The translations under genes and the position numbers were made by a program. DNA of 64,000 bases from Trematomus loennbergii (lineage: Eukaryota; Chordata; Actinopteri; Perciformes; Nototheniidae): the NCBI GenBank assembly GCA_012861695.1, contig JAAOOA010000399.1, positions 14,305,248 to 14,369,247 on the forward strand. The letters run 5' to 3'. Positions 21,156 to 33,727 of the stretch are shown one piece after another. Numbering within the stretch: position 1 is the first letter of the stretch; every line of letters begins with the position of its first letter. The notes under the pieces are model-generated. The model did no database searches and was not told the origin of the DNA. It was given only the letters and a program-made list of their open reading frames with translations.

Positions 21156-23405
21156 CTCAAGTCACGCTGGAGGTTGTCCTTTGAGCGAGGGCAGAGCCTG
21201 TGCCGACCACAGCCCTCGCATTTTAAACTGTCCGAAATGAGGTGCTACATCTGTATAGCAGCAAAACTAAGGGCTGAATCTAATCAGCCCTAACTATTAG
21301 CTTTATCAAAAAAGAAGGTCTTAAGCGCAGTCTTAAAAACGGATAGGTGTCTGCCGCCCGAACACAAACTGGAAGCTGATTCCACAAAAGTGGAGCTTGA
21401 TAAGAAAAGGCTCTGGCTCCCATTGTACTTTTAAAAACTCTAGGAACAACCAACAACCCTGCATTCTTGGAACGCAATGCTCTAGTAGGACAGTAGGGTA
21501 TAATGAGTTATTTAAGGTAAGATGGCGCCTGCCCATTAAGGGATTTGTAGGCGAGAAGAATAATTTTAAATTCTATCCTGTGTTCTATAGGGAGCCAGTG
21601 TAAGGCAGCCAGAACAGGATTAATGTGGTCCCTTTTCCGAACTCTGGTTAGTATACCCTACGTGCTGCAGCATTTTGAATCAGCTGAAGCGACTTAACTC
21701 ACTTCTTGGTACACCCTGATAATAAAGAGTTACAATAAACCAGCCTTGAAGTAACAAATGCATGGACTAGTTTCTCTGCATTGTTTTGAGGCAAGATATG
21801 CCTGATTTTTGCTAGGTTACGTAGATGAAAAAAGGCGGTCCTTGAGATTGATTTTATGTGGTATTTATGTAAAGGATAAATCCTGATCAAATATAACACC
21901 AAGATTCCTTACAGTCTCACTGGAGGCCAAATGAATGCCATCCATAGTTAATATATCTTTAGGTAATTTGTTTCGTAGAGTCTTTGGACAGAGTACATTA
22001 ACTTTAATAACGTTTTGGCCGTGTTTAACATCAGAAAATGTAAGGTTATCCACGTTTTTAAATCCTTGAGGCAGTCTTGAATTTTATTTAGATGATTGGT
22101 TCATCAGGCTTGATGGATAAATATAGTTGAGTATCATCCGCATAACAATGAAATGTACAGAGTGATTCCTTATAATATTGCCTAACGGAAACATATATAA
22201 TGTGAACAAAATAGGTCCAAGCACTGAGCCCTGTGGCACTCCATGGCTAACTTTGGTTTGCATGGAATTAATCGTTGACACACAAACTGAGAGCGTTCAG
22301 ATAGATAGGACCTAAACCAGCCTAAAGCAGTTCCCTTTATGCCAACTAAGTGCTCTAGTCTTTGCATAGGATATCATGGTCGATAATATCAAATGCAGCA
22401 CTGAGATCGAGCAGACAAGAATAGAGACAAGTCCTTTGTCTGAGGCTATTAGAAGGTCATTTGTGACTTTAACCAGAGCTGTCTCTGTGCTATGATGTGT
22501 TTAAAGCCAGACTGAAAATCTTCAAATAATCATTGTTTTTTAAGTAATCACACAACTGTTTTGCGACTGCTTTCTCAATAATTTTTGAGAGGAACGGAAG
22601 ATTAGAATAGGTCTATAGTTGGCTAAAACCTCTGATCGAGTTGTGCTTTTTAGAAGAGGTTTTATCACTGCTACTTTAAATGATTGTGGAACATAGCCTG
22701 ATAATAAAGACATATTCATAATATTTAATAAAGAAGTGCTAATTAATGGAAAAACTTCCTAACAGCTTAGTTGGAATCGGGTCTAAGATACACGTTGATG
22801 GTTTAGAAGAAAGAATCATTGAATTCAATTGTTCAAGGTTTATGGCTGAAAAGCATTCTAATTTACTATCTAGTGTAATATTAGAACTTACATTTCCGGG
22901 AGCTGTTGATAACACTGTACTGGTCAAAGGCAAGAGGTCATTAATTTGTTTCTAAGAGTAACAATTTATCATTAAAAAAGCACATCAAATCATTACTTAG
23001 TGCTATGGAATAGAAGGCTCAATAGAGCTGTGGCTCTCTGTCAGCCTGGCTACAGTGCTGAAAAGAAATCTTGCATTATTCTTATTCTCATATATAATGA
23101 AGAGTAGTAAGCTGCTCTGCTTTACGCAGTGCTTTCTTATATTCATTGAGAGTAATATGCCAAATTAAACGCGATTTTCAAGTTTAGTGGAACGCCATAT
23201 CCTTTCAAGTTGTCTCGACTTTGTTGTTTTATTTTCTTTATTTATTTTCTTCTTCTTCAAAGGAGCAACAGAGTCTAAATTTGTTCGCAGCGCATCAGTA
23301 GCACTATCAACAACAAGATGAATTTGGGGTGGTGTACATTTTGTATAAGTTTCCTCCCTTACATACAGACAAGCTATCGAGTTAAATATTGATGGAATCT
23401 CTTCC
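21156..23405 (-). mobile_element. Degenerate L2/CR1-group LINE, about 2.25 kb
   Basis: The minus strand shows, in order, SSKPSTCILDPIPTKLL (near 22750-22830), [16 protein letters not shown] (near 22190-22250), the catalytic YADDT codons at 22130-22144, a segment EKLVHAFVTSRLVYCNSLLSG (near 21710-21770), and the tail APLLWNQLPV (near 21370-21400). These follow the order of a LINE reverse transcriptase protein, spread over several frames. The copy is broken and lacks the endonuclease. Its 3' end lies inside the 166-bp array, and its 5' end abuts family-T copy C. Confidence 0.85.
21280..23000 (-). pseudogene. Broken LINE reverse transcriptase
   Basis: Reverse transcriptase coding region split over at least three frames. 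Conserved motifs and the catalytic YADDT remain readable, but frame changes occur around 21880, 22090 and 22190, and there are gaps with no homology. It cannot make a working enzyme. Confidence 0.8.
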
Positions 23406-24125
23406 TTAAATTTCTATCTAAGAATATGTTCCCTATTTTAAAGTGAAGTCTTGTTCATAACCAATAAGCTAATTTGACTCTAATTGACCTGAACAGGTTC
23501 CCTATTCTAAAGTTGCCTCCTCTTCACACTTTGTAAATACATTATAGCACACAACTACTGAAATTAACCTCAACATGAACAAAGTAGGCTCACGTTGAAA
23601 TATCTGTTTTATTAATGAACCACTAAAGAGAGATTCAGACACAAACCAAAACATGTCAAGTTTCTCCAAGGCTGAGAACATATATACAGCCTGTACTTTT
23701 TAATAAAACTGATTTTTAATAGAGTTTATGTATTTGTGATCATACTGTGTGACCTGCTTGTATGTATACTTACACAATAGATGTACTGTTCTCTCTATTT
23801 GTTTTACTGTCTCAGTGTGAACATAGATTAAACAGCCAGCCAAACTATTTTGAGAGCCAGGGAATGAGCAGCCATGCTCCTTTATTGACTTATTTGCAGT
23901 CCATTGACATTCAAACGGAGTGAAACTATTAAAAAATAAGTTACAAGGCACTTAATGATCTCATACATGCAAGTGTATCATACACAGATTACTTGTAGAA
24001 TATGGTCATGTAGAATAAGGCATTAATAAGTGTTTTATAATGACTAATAAAGAGCCAATATACTGCTAATATGCATGTTAATTAACAACTAGTTGATGGT
24101 GAATTTGTGTACCTTAATATGAAGT
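23406..24125 (+). mobile_element. Long-TIR element family T, copy C
   Basis: It matches copy B from TTTCTATCTAAGAATATG (7489 onward) to the right terminus (23990-24125), which here is full length with TAATAAAGAGCCAATATACTGC and CAACTAGTTGATGG. The left part is missing at the LINE junction. The 83-codon minus-strand frame (23700-23951) is open here too. Confidence 0.8.
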
Positions 24126-24199
24126 TGTACTGCTTATATGATGAACAATGTGCCTTATTCTGTATTTGACATTGTTTGAATAAAAACAAAAATATATAA

Positions 24200-24290
24200 C
24201 TCAATATATTGAGATAGCTAAGTCAATATATTGAGATAGCTAAGTCAATATATTGAGATAGTAAGTCAATATATTGAGATAGCTAAGCTA
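24200..24290 (+). repeat. 22-23-bp minisatellite, first array
   Basis: Four copies of AAGTCAATATATTGAGATAGCT-type units. Each holds the 12-bp palindrome TCAATATATTGA. Confidence 0.9.
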
Positions 24291-24296
24291 AGTATT

Positions 24297-24737
24297 CTGA
24301 CACAGAACGATTTTAGAAGCAATGTATTTCTATTGGGTATGTTTCGTGCCTGCACCAAATAATAACAATTTGAAGGAAAGAAAGATGACAAAAAATACAG
24401 ATTTCAGTATTCTGAGGCTCTGAGCCCCATTTATTTTCCTCGCGGACGGCAAAAAAACTCCGACATTATACAAATTAAAATAAAAGGGATAGGGTTAGGC
24501 TTAGGGTAAGATATTGAGTAAGAAAATGTGTTTATGAACCACACAGCTCTGGTATTCCAAGACCCGACCGGACAAAAGACGTGGTGCAGGCACGAAACAT
24601 ACTACCAATAGAAATACATTGCTTTTAAAATCGTTCTGTGTGACACGAAAAAAATGCGAAAATCGTGTTGGTGAACACGAATCAATAGATTAAATTAATT
24701 TCGTGACTATAACACGAAATGCCGTGAGACTGGGTTG
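24297..24737 (-). repeat. Dispersed repeat R1, copy 2 (uninterrupted)
   Basis: Reverse copy of the repeat at 1056-4440, here without insertions. It holds an internal inverted pair: CAGAACGATTTTAGAAGCAATG near 24302 and its complement near 24620-24645, so it can fold back. No coding potential. Confidence 0.75.
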
Positions 24738-24789
24738 CTATGTGCCTTATTCTGTATTTGACATAATTGTTTCAATAAAAAAAAAATAT

Positions 24790-24915
24790 ATAACTCAATA
24801 TATTGAGATAGCTAAGTCAATATATTGAGATAGTAAGTCAATATATTGAGATAGTAAGTCAATATATTGAGATAGTAAGTTAATATATTGAGATAGTAAG
24901 TCAATATATTGACTT
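24790..24915 (+). repeat. 21-23-bp minisatellite, second array
   Basis: Six copies of the same palindromic unit as at 24200-24290. It is preceded by the same lead-in (TGCCTTATTCTGTATTTGACAT) as the first array, so the two arrays are duplicated segments flanking R1 copy 2. Confidence 0.9.
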
Positions 24916-24961
24916 ACAGGATTTTTTTTTCCTGTGGCCTAAACAGGCTTCCATAGGTATC

Positions 24962-25311
24962 TGTAACGACTGAATGAACACAAGTAGAGGACTCAATAGC
25001 ACGACTCAGAGACAGAGGCTTAGGATGCAAAAAAGGGTCTTTATAGCCAAGGTACGATACACGGAAGATCAGTCACAAGGAAAACACTGCTGGAACGCTA
25101 GGAAATAACTAAGACGAACTGGCACTGAAGGGAATATGGATGCAGACTAAGTAGACAGAGGGAGAGATGATAATGAGGCACAGGTGAGGCTAATTAGGGA
25201 TGGGAAGCAGGTGGAGTTCAATCAGGGCAGGAAAGCTGAATCTGAAATGAGAGAAACCAAAATGAAAACAGGAACAATAAAAAACATCAACATGCTAGCT
25301 AGGGCTTTACA
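24962..25311 (-). repeat. 3' LTR of the chromovirus, 350 bp
   Basis: On the minus strand it runs from TGTAAAGCCC to GTCGTTACA, with the TG...CA ends usual for LTRs. Immediately upstream on the same strand is a purine-rich tract (GAGGGGGGGGTAC, + strand 25312-25325) that would prime plus-strand synthesis. The opposite LTR is absent, so no divergence age can be read. Confidence 0.85.
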
Positions 25312-26440
25312 GTACCCCCCCCTCTAGGGACGGCACCTGACGTCCCAGGTAGTCCAGGATGTTGGCGTTGAAAGTCTTGGATGAGGTCCTTACTAATATT
25401 ACTGGTGGAGACCCATGACCTCTCCTCAGGACCGTAGCCCTCCCAGTCAACCAGGTACTGACGTCCCCGGCCTCTAGGTCGAACTGCCAATAGGCGTTTC
25501 ACTGTATACACAGGTCCACCATCAATAAACCGGGGGGGTGGAGGGGGTCTGGAGGTGGGAACCAGTGGACTCACTTTAACCGGTTTGATGCGTGACACAT
25601 GAAATGTAGGATAGGCCCTCAAGGATCGAGGTAGTCGAAGCCGCACTGCCACAGGATTGATGACCTTGGATACTGGGAAGGGACCCACAAAACGAGGAGC
25701 CAGTTTGCGAGACTCCACTCGAAGGGGCAGGTCTCGAGTAGAGAGCCACACACTTTGTCCAGGTTGGTAGGCAGGAGCAGAGATACGTCGGCGATCGGCC
25801 ATCCTCTTATAACGGGCTGAACTCCGTAGTAACACCTGGCGGGCCCGGCTCCAGGTGCGATGACATCGGCGAATGAGGGCATGGGCAGATGGAACACTGA
25901 CCTCCCTCTCCAGGTCGGGGAACAGCGGTGGCTGGTATCCATAGGCACACTGAAAAGGTGAGAGACCAGTAGCAGAACTAGGCAAAGTGTTGTGTGCATA
26001 CTCCACCCAAATAAGATGCGTGCTCCACGTGGCAGGGTTCTGAGACACCAGGCAGCGTAGACAGGTCTCAAGCTCCTGATTCAGCCGCTCCGTCTGGCCG
26101 TTAGACTGCGGATGATATCCAGAAGAGAGGCTGACTGTGGCACCGATGAGCGAGCAGAAAGCCTTCCAAAACTGTGAGGTAAACTGTGGACCCCGGTCTG
26201 ACACAACATCCCTAGGGAAACCATGGAGACGGAAAACATGGAACAACACTGCCTCTGCTGTCTCTCTGGCAGATGGCAACTTAGGCAGCGGGACAAAATG
26301 GACCATCTTCGAAAATCTATCCACAATTGTCAAAATAGTGGTGTTACCTTGGGACGGTGGCAACCCTGTGACAAAGTCCAACGAGATGTCAGACCAGGGG
26401 CGATGTGGCACTGGAAGCGGGCGCAGGAGACCAGAAGGGG
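25299..26440 (-). pseudogene. Integrase core, GPF domain and chromodomain
   Basis: This is the longest intact part of pol (frame open from 26519). It would insert the DNA copy into the genome, with the chromodomain guiding it to modified histones. Counting from 26519, the catalytic triad is D48 (ISLDFVTG), D108 (VVSDRGPQF) and E144 (GQTERLNQ), giving the DX35E spacing of retroviral-type integrases. GPF occurs at about 279-281 (RFVGPFPV). The chromodomain spans about 335-385 (VYTVKRLL ... YLVDWEGYG). The frame ends just inside the LTR. It is separated from the integrase zinc domain by a frameshift near 26440. Confidence 0.9.
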
Positions 26441-26719
26441 CTGGCGGGAAGTCTTGTTCCGGGCACAGACTGAACAGGCTGCCACGTACTCCTTGACCGA
26501 CTTCTCCATGGAGGACCACCAGAACCGCTGCTTAATGAAGAACATGGTGCGGCGAACGCCAGGATGGCAGGAGAGGAGGGAAGTATGTGCCCAGTGGATG
26601 ACCTGGGAGAGAAGGGGGTCAGGAACAAACAACCGGTTCTGTGGGCAACCGTCGGGAACCAAAACATTAGCACTCGCCTGCCTGACCCTCTCCTCAATGT
26701 CCCATGTGACTGCCCCCAC
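26441..26719 (-). pseudogene. Integrase N-terminal zinc-binding domain
   Basis: The minus-strand frame shows the HHCC-type spacing: H in VIHWAHTSLLSCHPGVRRT, then CSVCARNK. This domain normally precedes the integrase core. The frame is offset from the core by one base near 26440. Confidence 0.82.
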
Positions 26720-26739
26720 TACACAAGAGGGAGGAATGA

Positions 26740-27250
26740 TTAGCGAGGGGGTGCGAGGAGCTGGATCGGAATCAAACAGGCGGGATAGGCATCAGCTTTA
26801 GCGTTCTTAGAACCGGGACGGTATGACAGAGTGAAGTTGAATCGGGTAAAGAATAGGGCCCATCTGGCTTGTCTGGAGTTGAGGCGTTTTGCAGACCTGA
26901 TGTACTGAAGGTTCTTATGATCGGTCCAGACTAGGAAAGGGTGCTCGGCTCCCTCCAGCCAATGGCGCCACTCCTCCAAAGCCACCTTAATGGCCAACAG
27001 CTCCCTGTTACCCACATCATAGTTTCTCTCGGCTGGGGAGAGTTTCCGAGACAGGAAAGCACAGGGGTGGAGCTTGTTGTCTCTCTTCGACCTTTGAGAG
27101 ATGACTGCCCCAACGCCCACATCAGAAGCGTCAACCTCGACCACAAACTGCTGAAGTGGGTCAGAAGCGTGAGAATAGGGGCCGAAGTGAAGCTCCTCTT
27201 AAGCCTCCGGAAAGCCTGTTCAGCTAGGGGGGACCACTGGAACTTCACCT
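26740..27250 (-). pseudogene. Ty3/Gypsy RNase H domain
   Basis: This would remove the RNA strand during copying. Catalytic residues appear in [27 protein letters not shown] and [10 protein letters not shown] (frame 26740-27144). Between 27150 and 27250 the connecting region ([16 protein letters not shown]) lies in a different frame, and near 26790 another single-base change shifts the frame at KADA. Confidence 0.87.
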
Positions 27251-28460
27251 TGGGGAGGTTAAAGCATGCAGTGGAGCAGCCACAGAACTATAGTTTCTGA
27301 TGAAACGTCTGTAGAAATTGGCAAAGCCCAAAAATCGTTGCAAAAGTTTCTGATTGGAAGGTGTAGGCCACTCCGTGACTGCACTGACCTTTGATGGGTC
27401 CATCTGAATGCTGTTCTCCGAAATGACAAATCCCAGGAAAGAGACGGTGGAGACGTGGAACTCACACTTCTCTGCCTTCACAAAGAGTAGATTATCCAAG
27501 AGACGCTGCAACACCTGGCGGACATGTTGAATGTGGGTCGTCTTATCCGGAGAAAAGATGAGAATGTCGTCGAGGTAGACAAAAACAAACTGGTTGAGCA
27601 TGTCACGAAGAACATCATTAACCAGAGCCTGGAAAACAGCTGGAGCATTGGTTAACCCAAATGGCATCACGAGGTATTCGTGGCCACTAGGGGTGTTGAA
27701 AGCAGTCTTCCATTCATCCCCCTCCCTTATCCTAACCAAATGATAAGCATTACGAAGATCAAGTTTAGAAAAGATCTTTGCATCCTGTAATAGTTCAAAT
27801 GCTGAAGAGATAAGAGGAAGGGGGTACCTGTTCTTTATGGTAATGTCATTTAGCCCTCTGTAGTCACACATGGACGAAGAGTCTTATCCTTCTTGTCGAC
27901 GAAGAAGAAGCCTGCTCCAGCCGGAGAGGAGGAAGGCCGAATTATCCCGGCAGCAAGGGAGGAGTCAATGTATCTCTTCATAGTCTCCCTCTCGGGGCCT
28001 GACAGGGAGTAGAGATGTCCCTTAGAGGAGAGGTCCCAGGGCAAGTCAATGGAGCAGTCATAGGGTCGATGGGAGGCAGAGTGGAAGCACGAGTCTTATT
28101 GAAAACCTCTTTCAGGTCCCGGTAACAGGTGGGCACCCTGCTAAGATCTGGGAAATCAGAGTCTGCTGCAGCTTGGAGAGGGGTAGAGACAGCAGTAGTC
28201 AGGGCAACAGTCACATGGGTGGAGGGCAGAGGTCTCTCTGGAGCAGGGGCAGAAGGAAAACATGTGGCCAAGCAATCCTTATGCCAATCCAAAACTCTCC
28301 CGGTGGACCAGTCCATGTGGGGATTGTGTTTTACCAGCCATGGGTAGCCCAAAATAAGAGGGTGTGAAGGAGAGTTAAAAAGATGAAAACTCAGGGATTC
28401 AGTGTGGCCATTAGCAATGATTAGTTGAAGGGGCTGAGTACGGTGGGTGACTCGACACAA
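27245..28460 (-). pseudogene. Ty3/Gypsy reverse transcriptase (with upstream linker)
   Basis: The frame 27245-27871 carries [46 protein letters not shown] and the active site [11 protein letters not shown], then the thumb region [16 protein letters not shown], all typical of Ty3/Gypsy. The preceding part (27850-28044, [14 protein letters not shown]) is one frame away, with a shift near 27868. The segment 27978-28460 (ILGYPWLVKHNPHMDW) is the region between protease and reverse transcriptase. Confidence 0.9.
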
Positions 28461-28676
28461 TAAACGTCCATCCAGAGCCCTTGCTACAAGAGGCTCAACA
28501 GGGGAACAAAATTAAGTCCAAGTCTCTTGGCTAATCTCCAATCAATGAAACTCTCATCTGCTCCGGAGTCAATTAAGCAGCATGAGACAAAGTCTGAGTA
28601 GGAGTAATTAGCTGAGCAGAGGTGAGAGTACGAGAAGGACAAAAAGAAACAGTTCGGCTCACCAGAACCCTCCTAC
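28461..28676 (-). pseudogene. Aspartic protease remnant
   Basis: The minus strand reads LIDSGADESFIDWRLAK with the DSG active-site codons at 28562-28570. This is the retroviral-type protease that would cut the polyprotein. A single-base change near 28500 separates it from the following segment (VARALDGRLLCRV). Confidence 0.82.
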
Positions 28677-29167
28677 TTACTGATGAGCCTGGTCTTTTAC
28701 TGGGCAACTGGCTACAAAGTGACCCTTCTGTGAGCAGTAAATGCACCTTCCCTCCCGTAGGCGGCACTGGCGCTCCTCAGGAGTCAGCTTTGCTCTACCC
28801 AACTGCATGGGTTCCTCCTGGGCAGTAGGCGGCGCTGGAGAGTCGGTTGTCTGGAAACGCTGCTTGGGGAAAAAAGGACTGGCCTGAGACTGCCCTCTCT
28901 GACCGGGCGGAGAAAACACAGCTCTCGACTTCTCCCTTTCTCTCTCTACGAGGCGAGTGTCAATTCGTATTGCCATTGCAATGAAACTATCCAGGTCAGA
29001 GGGAAGCTCTAGAGGAGCCAACTGGTCCTTGATGGGCCAGACAGCCCATGGCGAAAAGCGTCGAAGAGGGATGAATCATTCCAGCCGCTGTCTGCAGCCA
29101 AAGTGCGGAATTCCACGGCGTAGTCGGAAACACGCCTCCCTCTCTGGTGTAAATCCATTAGAGCTCT
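28677..29167 (-). pseudogene. Gag C-terminal part with CCHC zinc knuckle
   Basis: Gag would form the particle and bind RNA. The frame open to 28677 has CIYCSQKGHFVASC, a C-X2-C-X4-H-X4-C zinc knuckle, after a glutamine- and proline-rich linker. Upstream, VSDYAVEFRTLAADSGW-type capsid sequence continues to 29167 in a frame offset by one base near 29025. The N-terminal part is missing at the satellite junction. Confidence 0.87.
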
Positions 29168-32100
29168 CAAACATCACATGGAACACACACATCACATGGA
29201 ACAAACAACACATGGAACACACACATCACATGGAACACACACATCACATGGAACACACACATCACATGGAACACATGGAACACCACAACACATGGAACAC
29301 ACACATCACATGGAACACACACATCACATGGAACCACACAACACATGGAACACACACAACACATGGAACACACACAACACATGGAACACACAAAACATGG
29401 AATACACACATCACATGGAACATGGAATACACACATCACATGGAATACACACATCACATGGAACACCACAACACATGGAACACACAATCACATGGAACAC
29501 ATGGAACACACACATCACATGGAAAACACATATCACATGGAACACACACATCACATGGAACACATGGAATACACACATCACATGGAATACACACATCACA
29601 TGGAACACACACAACACATGGAACACACACAACACATGGAACACACACACATCACATGGAACACACACATCACATGGAACACACACATCACATGGAACAC
29701 ACACAACACATGGAACACAAACATCACATGGAACACACACAACACATGGAACACACACATCACATGGAACACACACATCACATGGAACACACACATCACA
29801 TGGAATACACACATCACATGGAACACACACATCACATGGAACAAACAACACATGGAACACCACATCACATGGAACACACACATCACATGGAACACACACA
29901 TCACATGGAACACATGGAACACACATCACATGGAACACACACAACACATGGAACACACACATCACATGGAACACACACATCACATGGAACACACACAACA
30001 CATGGAACACACACATCACATGGAACACACAACACATGGAACACACACAACACATGGAACACGCACAACATGGAACACACACAAAACATGGAATACACAC
30101 ATCACATGGAACACATGGAATACACACATCACATGGAATACACACATCACATGGAACACACACAACACATGGAACACACAAATCACATGGAACACATGGA
30201 ACACACACATCACATGGAAAACACATATCACATGGAACACACACATCACATGGAACACATGGAATACACACATCACATGGAATACACAATCACATGGAAC
30301 ACACACAACACATGGAACACACACACACATGGAACACACACATCACATGGAACACACACATCACATGGAACACACACATCACATGGAACACACACAACAC
30401 ATGGAACACACACATCACATGGAACACACACATCACATGGAACACACACACAACACATGGAACACACACATCACATGGAACAAACAACACATGGAACACA
30501 CACATCTCATGGAACACACACATCACATGGAACACACACATCACATGGAACACATGGAACACACACATCACATGGAACACACACATCACATGGAACACAC
30601 ACATCACATGGAACACACACATCACATGGAACACACACAACACATGGAACACACACATCACATGGAACACACACAACACATGGAACACACACATCACATG
30701 GAACACACACAACACATGGAACACACTCATCACATGGAACACACACATCACATGGAACACAAACACACATGGAACACACACATCACATGGAACACACACA
30801 TCACATGGAACACATGGAACACACACATCACATGGAACACACACAACACATGGAACACACACACATCACATGGACACACACAACACATGGAATACACACA
30901 TCACATGGAACACACACATCACATGGAACACACACATCACATGGAACACACACATCACATGGAACACACACATCACATGGAACACACACTTCACATGGAA
31001 CACACACAACACATGGAACACACACATCACATGGAACACACACAACACATGGAACACACATCACATGGAATACACACATCACATGGAACACACATCACAT
31101 GGAACAAACAACACATGGAACACACATCACATGGAACACACACATCACATGGAACACACACATCACATGGAACACATGGAACACACATCACATGGAACAC
31201 ACACAACACATGGAACACACACATCACATGGAACACACACATCACATGGAACACACACAACACATGGAACACACACATCACATGGAACACACACAACACA
31301 TGGAACACACACACACATGGAACACACACAACACATGGAACACACACATCACATGGAACACACACAACACATGGAACACACACATCACATGGAACACACA
31401 CAACACATGGAACACACACATCACATGGAACACAAACAACATGGAACACACACATCTCATGGAACACACACACACATGGAACACACACAACACATGGAAA
31501 CACACAACACATGGAACACACACAACACATGGACACACCATCACATGGAACACACACACACATGGAACACACACATCACATGGAACACACACATCACATG
31601 GAATACACACATCACATGGAACACATGGAACACACACAACACATGGAACACACACATCACATGGAACACACACATCACATGGAACACACACATCACATGG
31701 AACACCACATCACATGGAACACACACAACACATGGAACACACACACATCACATGGAACACACACATCACATGGAACACACAACAACACACATCACATGGA
31801 ACACATGGAACACACACATCACATGGAACACACACATCACATGGAATACACACATCACATGGAACAAACAACACATGGAACACACACATCACATGGAACA
31901 CACACATCACATGGAACACACATCACATGGAACACACACATCACATGGAACACACACACATCACATGGAACATACACATCACATGGACACACACAACACA
32001 CACATCACATGGAACACACACATCACATGGAATACACACATCACATGGAATACACACATCACATGGAACAAACAACACATGGAACACACACATCACATGG

Positions 32101-33727
32101 AACACACACAACACAGAACACACAACACATGGAACACACACAACACATGGAACACACACAACACATGGAACACACACATCACATGGAACACACACAACAC
32201 ATGGAACACACACAACACATGGAACACACATCACATGGAACACACACAACACATGGAACACACACACACATGGAACACACACAACACATGGAACACACAC
32301 ATCACATGGAACACACACATCACATGGAATACACACATCACATGGAACACATGGAACACACAACACATGGAACACACACATCACATGGAACACACACACA
32401 CATGGAACACACACATCACATGGAACACACACATCACATGGAACACACACAACACATGGAACACACACATCACATGGAACACACACATCACATGGAACAC
32501 ACACAACACATGGAACACACACATCATGGAACACACACATCACATGGAACACACACAACACACACATCACATGGAACACACAAAACACATGGAACACACA
32601 CATCACATGGAACACACACATCACATGGAACAAACAACACATGGAACACACACATCACATGGAACACCACATCACATGGAACACACACAACACATGGAAC
32701 ACACACAACACATGGAACACACATATCACATGGAACACACACAACACATAACACACACAACACATGGAACACACACATCACATGGAACACACACAACACA
32801 TGGAACACACACATCACATGGAACACACACATCACATGGAACACACACACAACACATGGAACACACATCACATGGAACACACACATCACATGGAACACAC
32901 ACATCACATGGAACACACACATCACATGGAACACACACATCACATGGAACACACACAACACATGGAACACACACACATCACATGGAACACACACACATCA
33001 CATGGAACATACACATCACATGGAACACACACAACACACATCACATGGAACACACACATCACATGGAACACACCAATCATGGAATACACACATCACATGG
33101 AACAACAACACATGGAACACACACATCACATGGAACACACACAACACATGGAACACACACATCACATGGAACACACACAACACATGGAACACACACAACA
33201 CATGGAACACACACACATGGAACACACACACACATGGAACACACAGAACACATGGAACACACATCACATGGAACACACACAACACATGGAACACACACAA
33301 CACATGGAACACACACAACACATGGAACACACACATCACATGGAACACACACATCACATGGAAAACACACCATCACATGGAACACACACACAACACATGG
33401 AACACACACATCACATGGAACAAACAACACATGGAACACACACATCACATGGAACACACACATCACATGGAACACACACATCACATGGAACACATGGAAC
33501 ACACACATCACATGGAACACACACATCACATGGAACACACACATCACATGGAACACACACATCACATGAACACACACATCACATGGAACACACACAACAC
33601 ATGGAACACACACATCACATGGAACCACACAACACATGGAACACACACATCACATGGAACACATGGAACCACACATCACATGGAACACACACATCACATG
33701 GAACACACACATCACATGGAATACACA
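29168..33727 (+). repeat. 18-bp satellite array, segment 1 (4.6 kb)
   Basis: Tandem copies of an 18-bp monomer, TGGAACACACACATCACA or TGGAACACACACAACACA, beginning immediately after truncated gag sequence. Variants include shorter units (TGGAACACA), AACAAACAACACATGG, GAATACACAC and CAGAACACATGG, which recur at set distances. Every frame on the plus strand lacks stops because the monomer is six codons long and stop-free, so the open frames of over 1,200 codons here are composition artefacts. Each monomer contains CACATG, an E-box-type word. Confidence 0.97.

Larger units (their letters stand above)
24962..29167 (-). mobile_element. Ty3/Gypsy chromovirus, 5'-truncated and frameshifted
   Basis: A minus-strand LTR retrotransposon with domains in the canonical Ty3/Gypsy order: gag zinc knuckle, protease, reverse transcriptase, RNase H, integrase, chromodomain, 3' LTR. 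The C-terminal chromodomain places it among chromoviruses, probably near the fish sushi group (inference). Frameshifts are visible near 29025, 28500, 27868, 27200, 26790 and 26440, so the copy is dead. The N-terminal part of gag, the primer binding site and the 5' LTR are missing: the sequence stops at about 29168, exactly where the satellite starts. Confidence 0.93.

Noticed and set aside
20195..21300. Several 90-130 codon frames around the 166-bp array
   Set aside because: They repeat the same peptide words (GIVVGLVPMNGASF) with the array period, so they are shadows of tandem DNA.
26137..28828. Plus-strand frames across the chromovirus (119-192 codons)
   Set aside because: They are antisense shadows of the minus-strand pol and gag, which carry the recognisable motifs.
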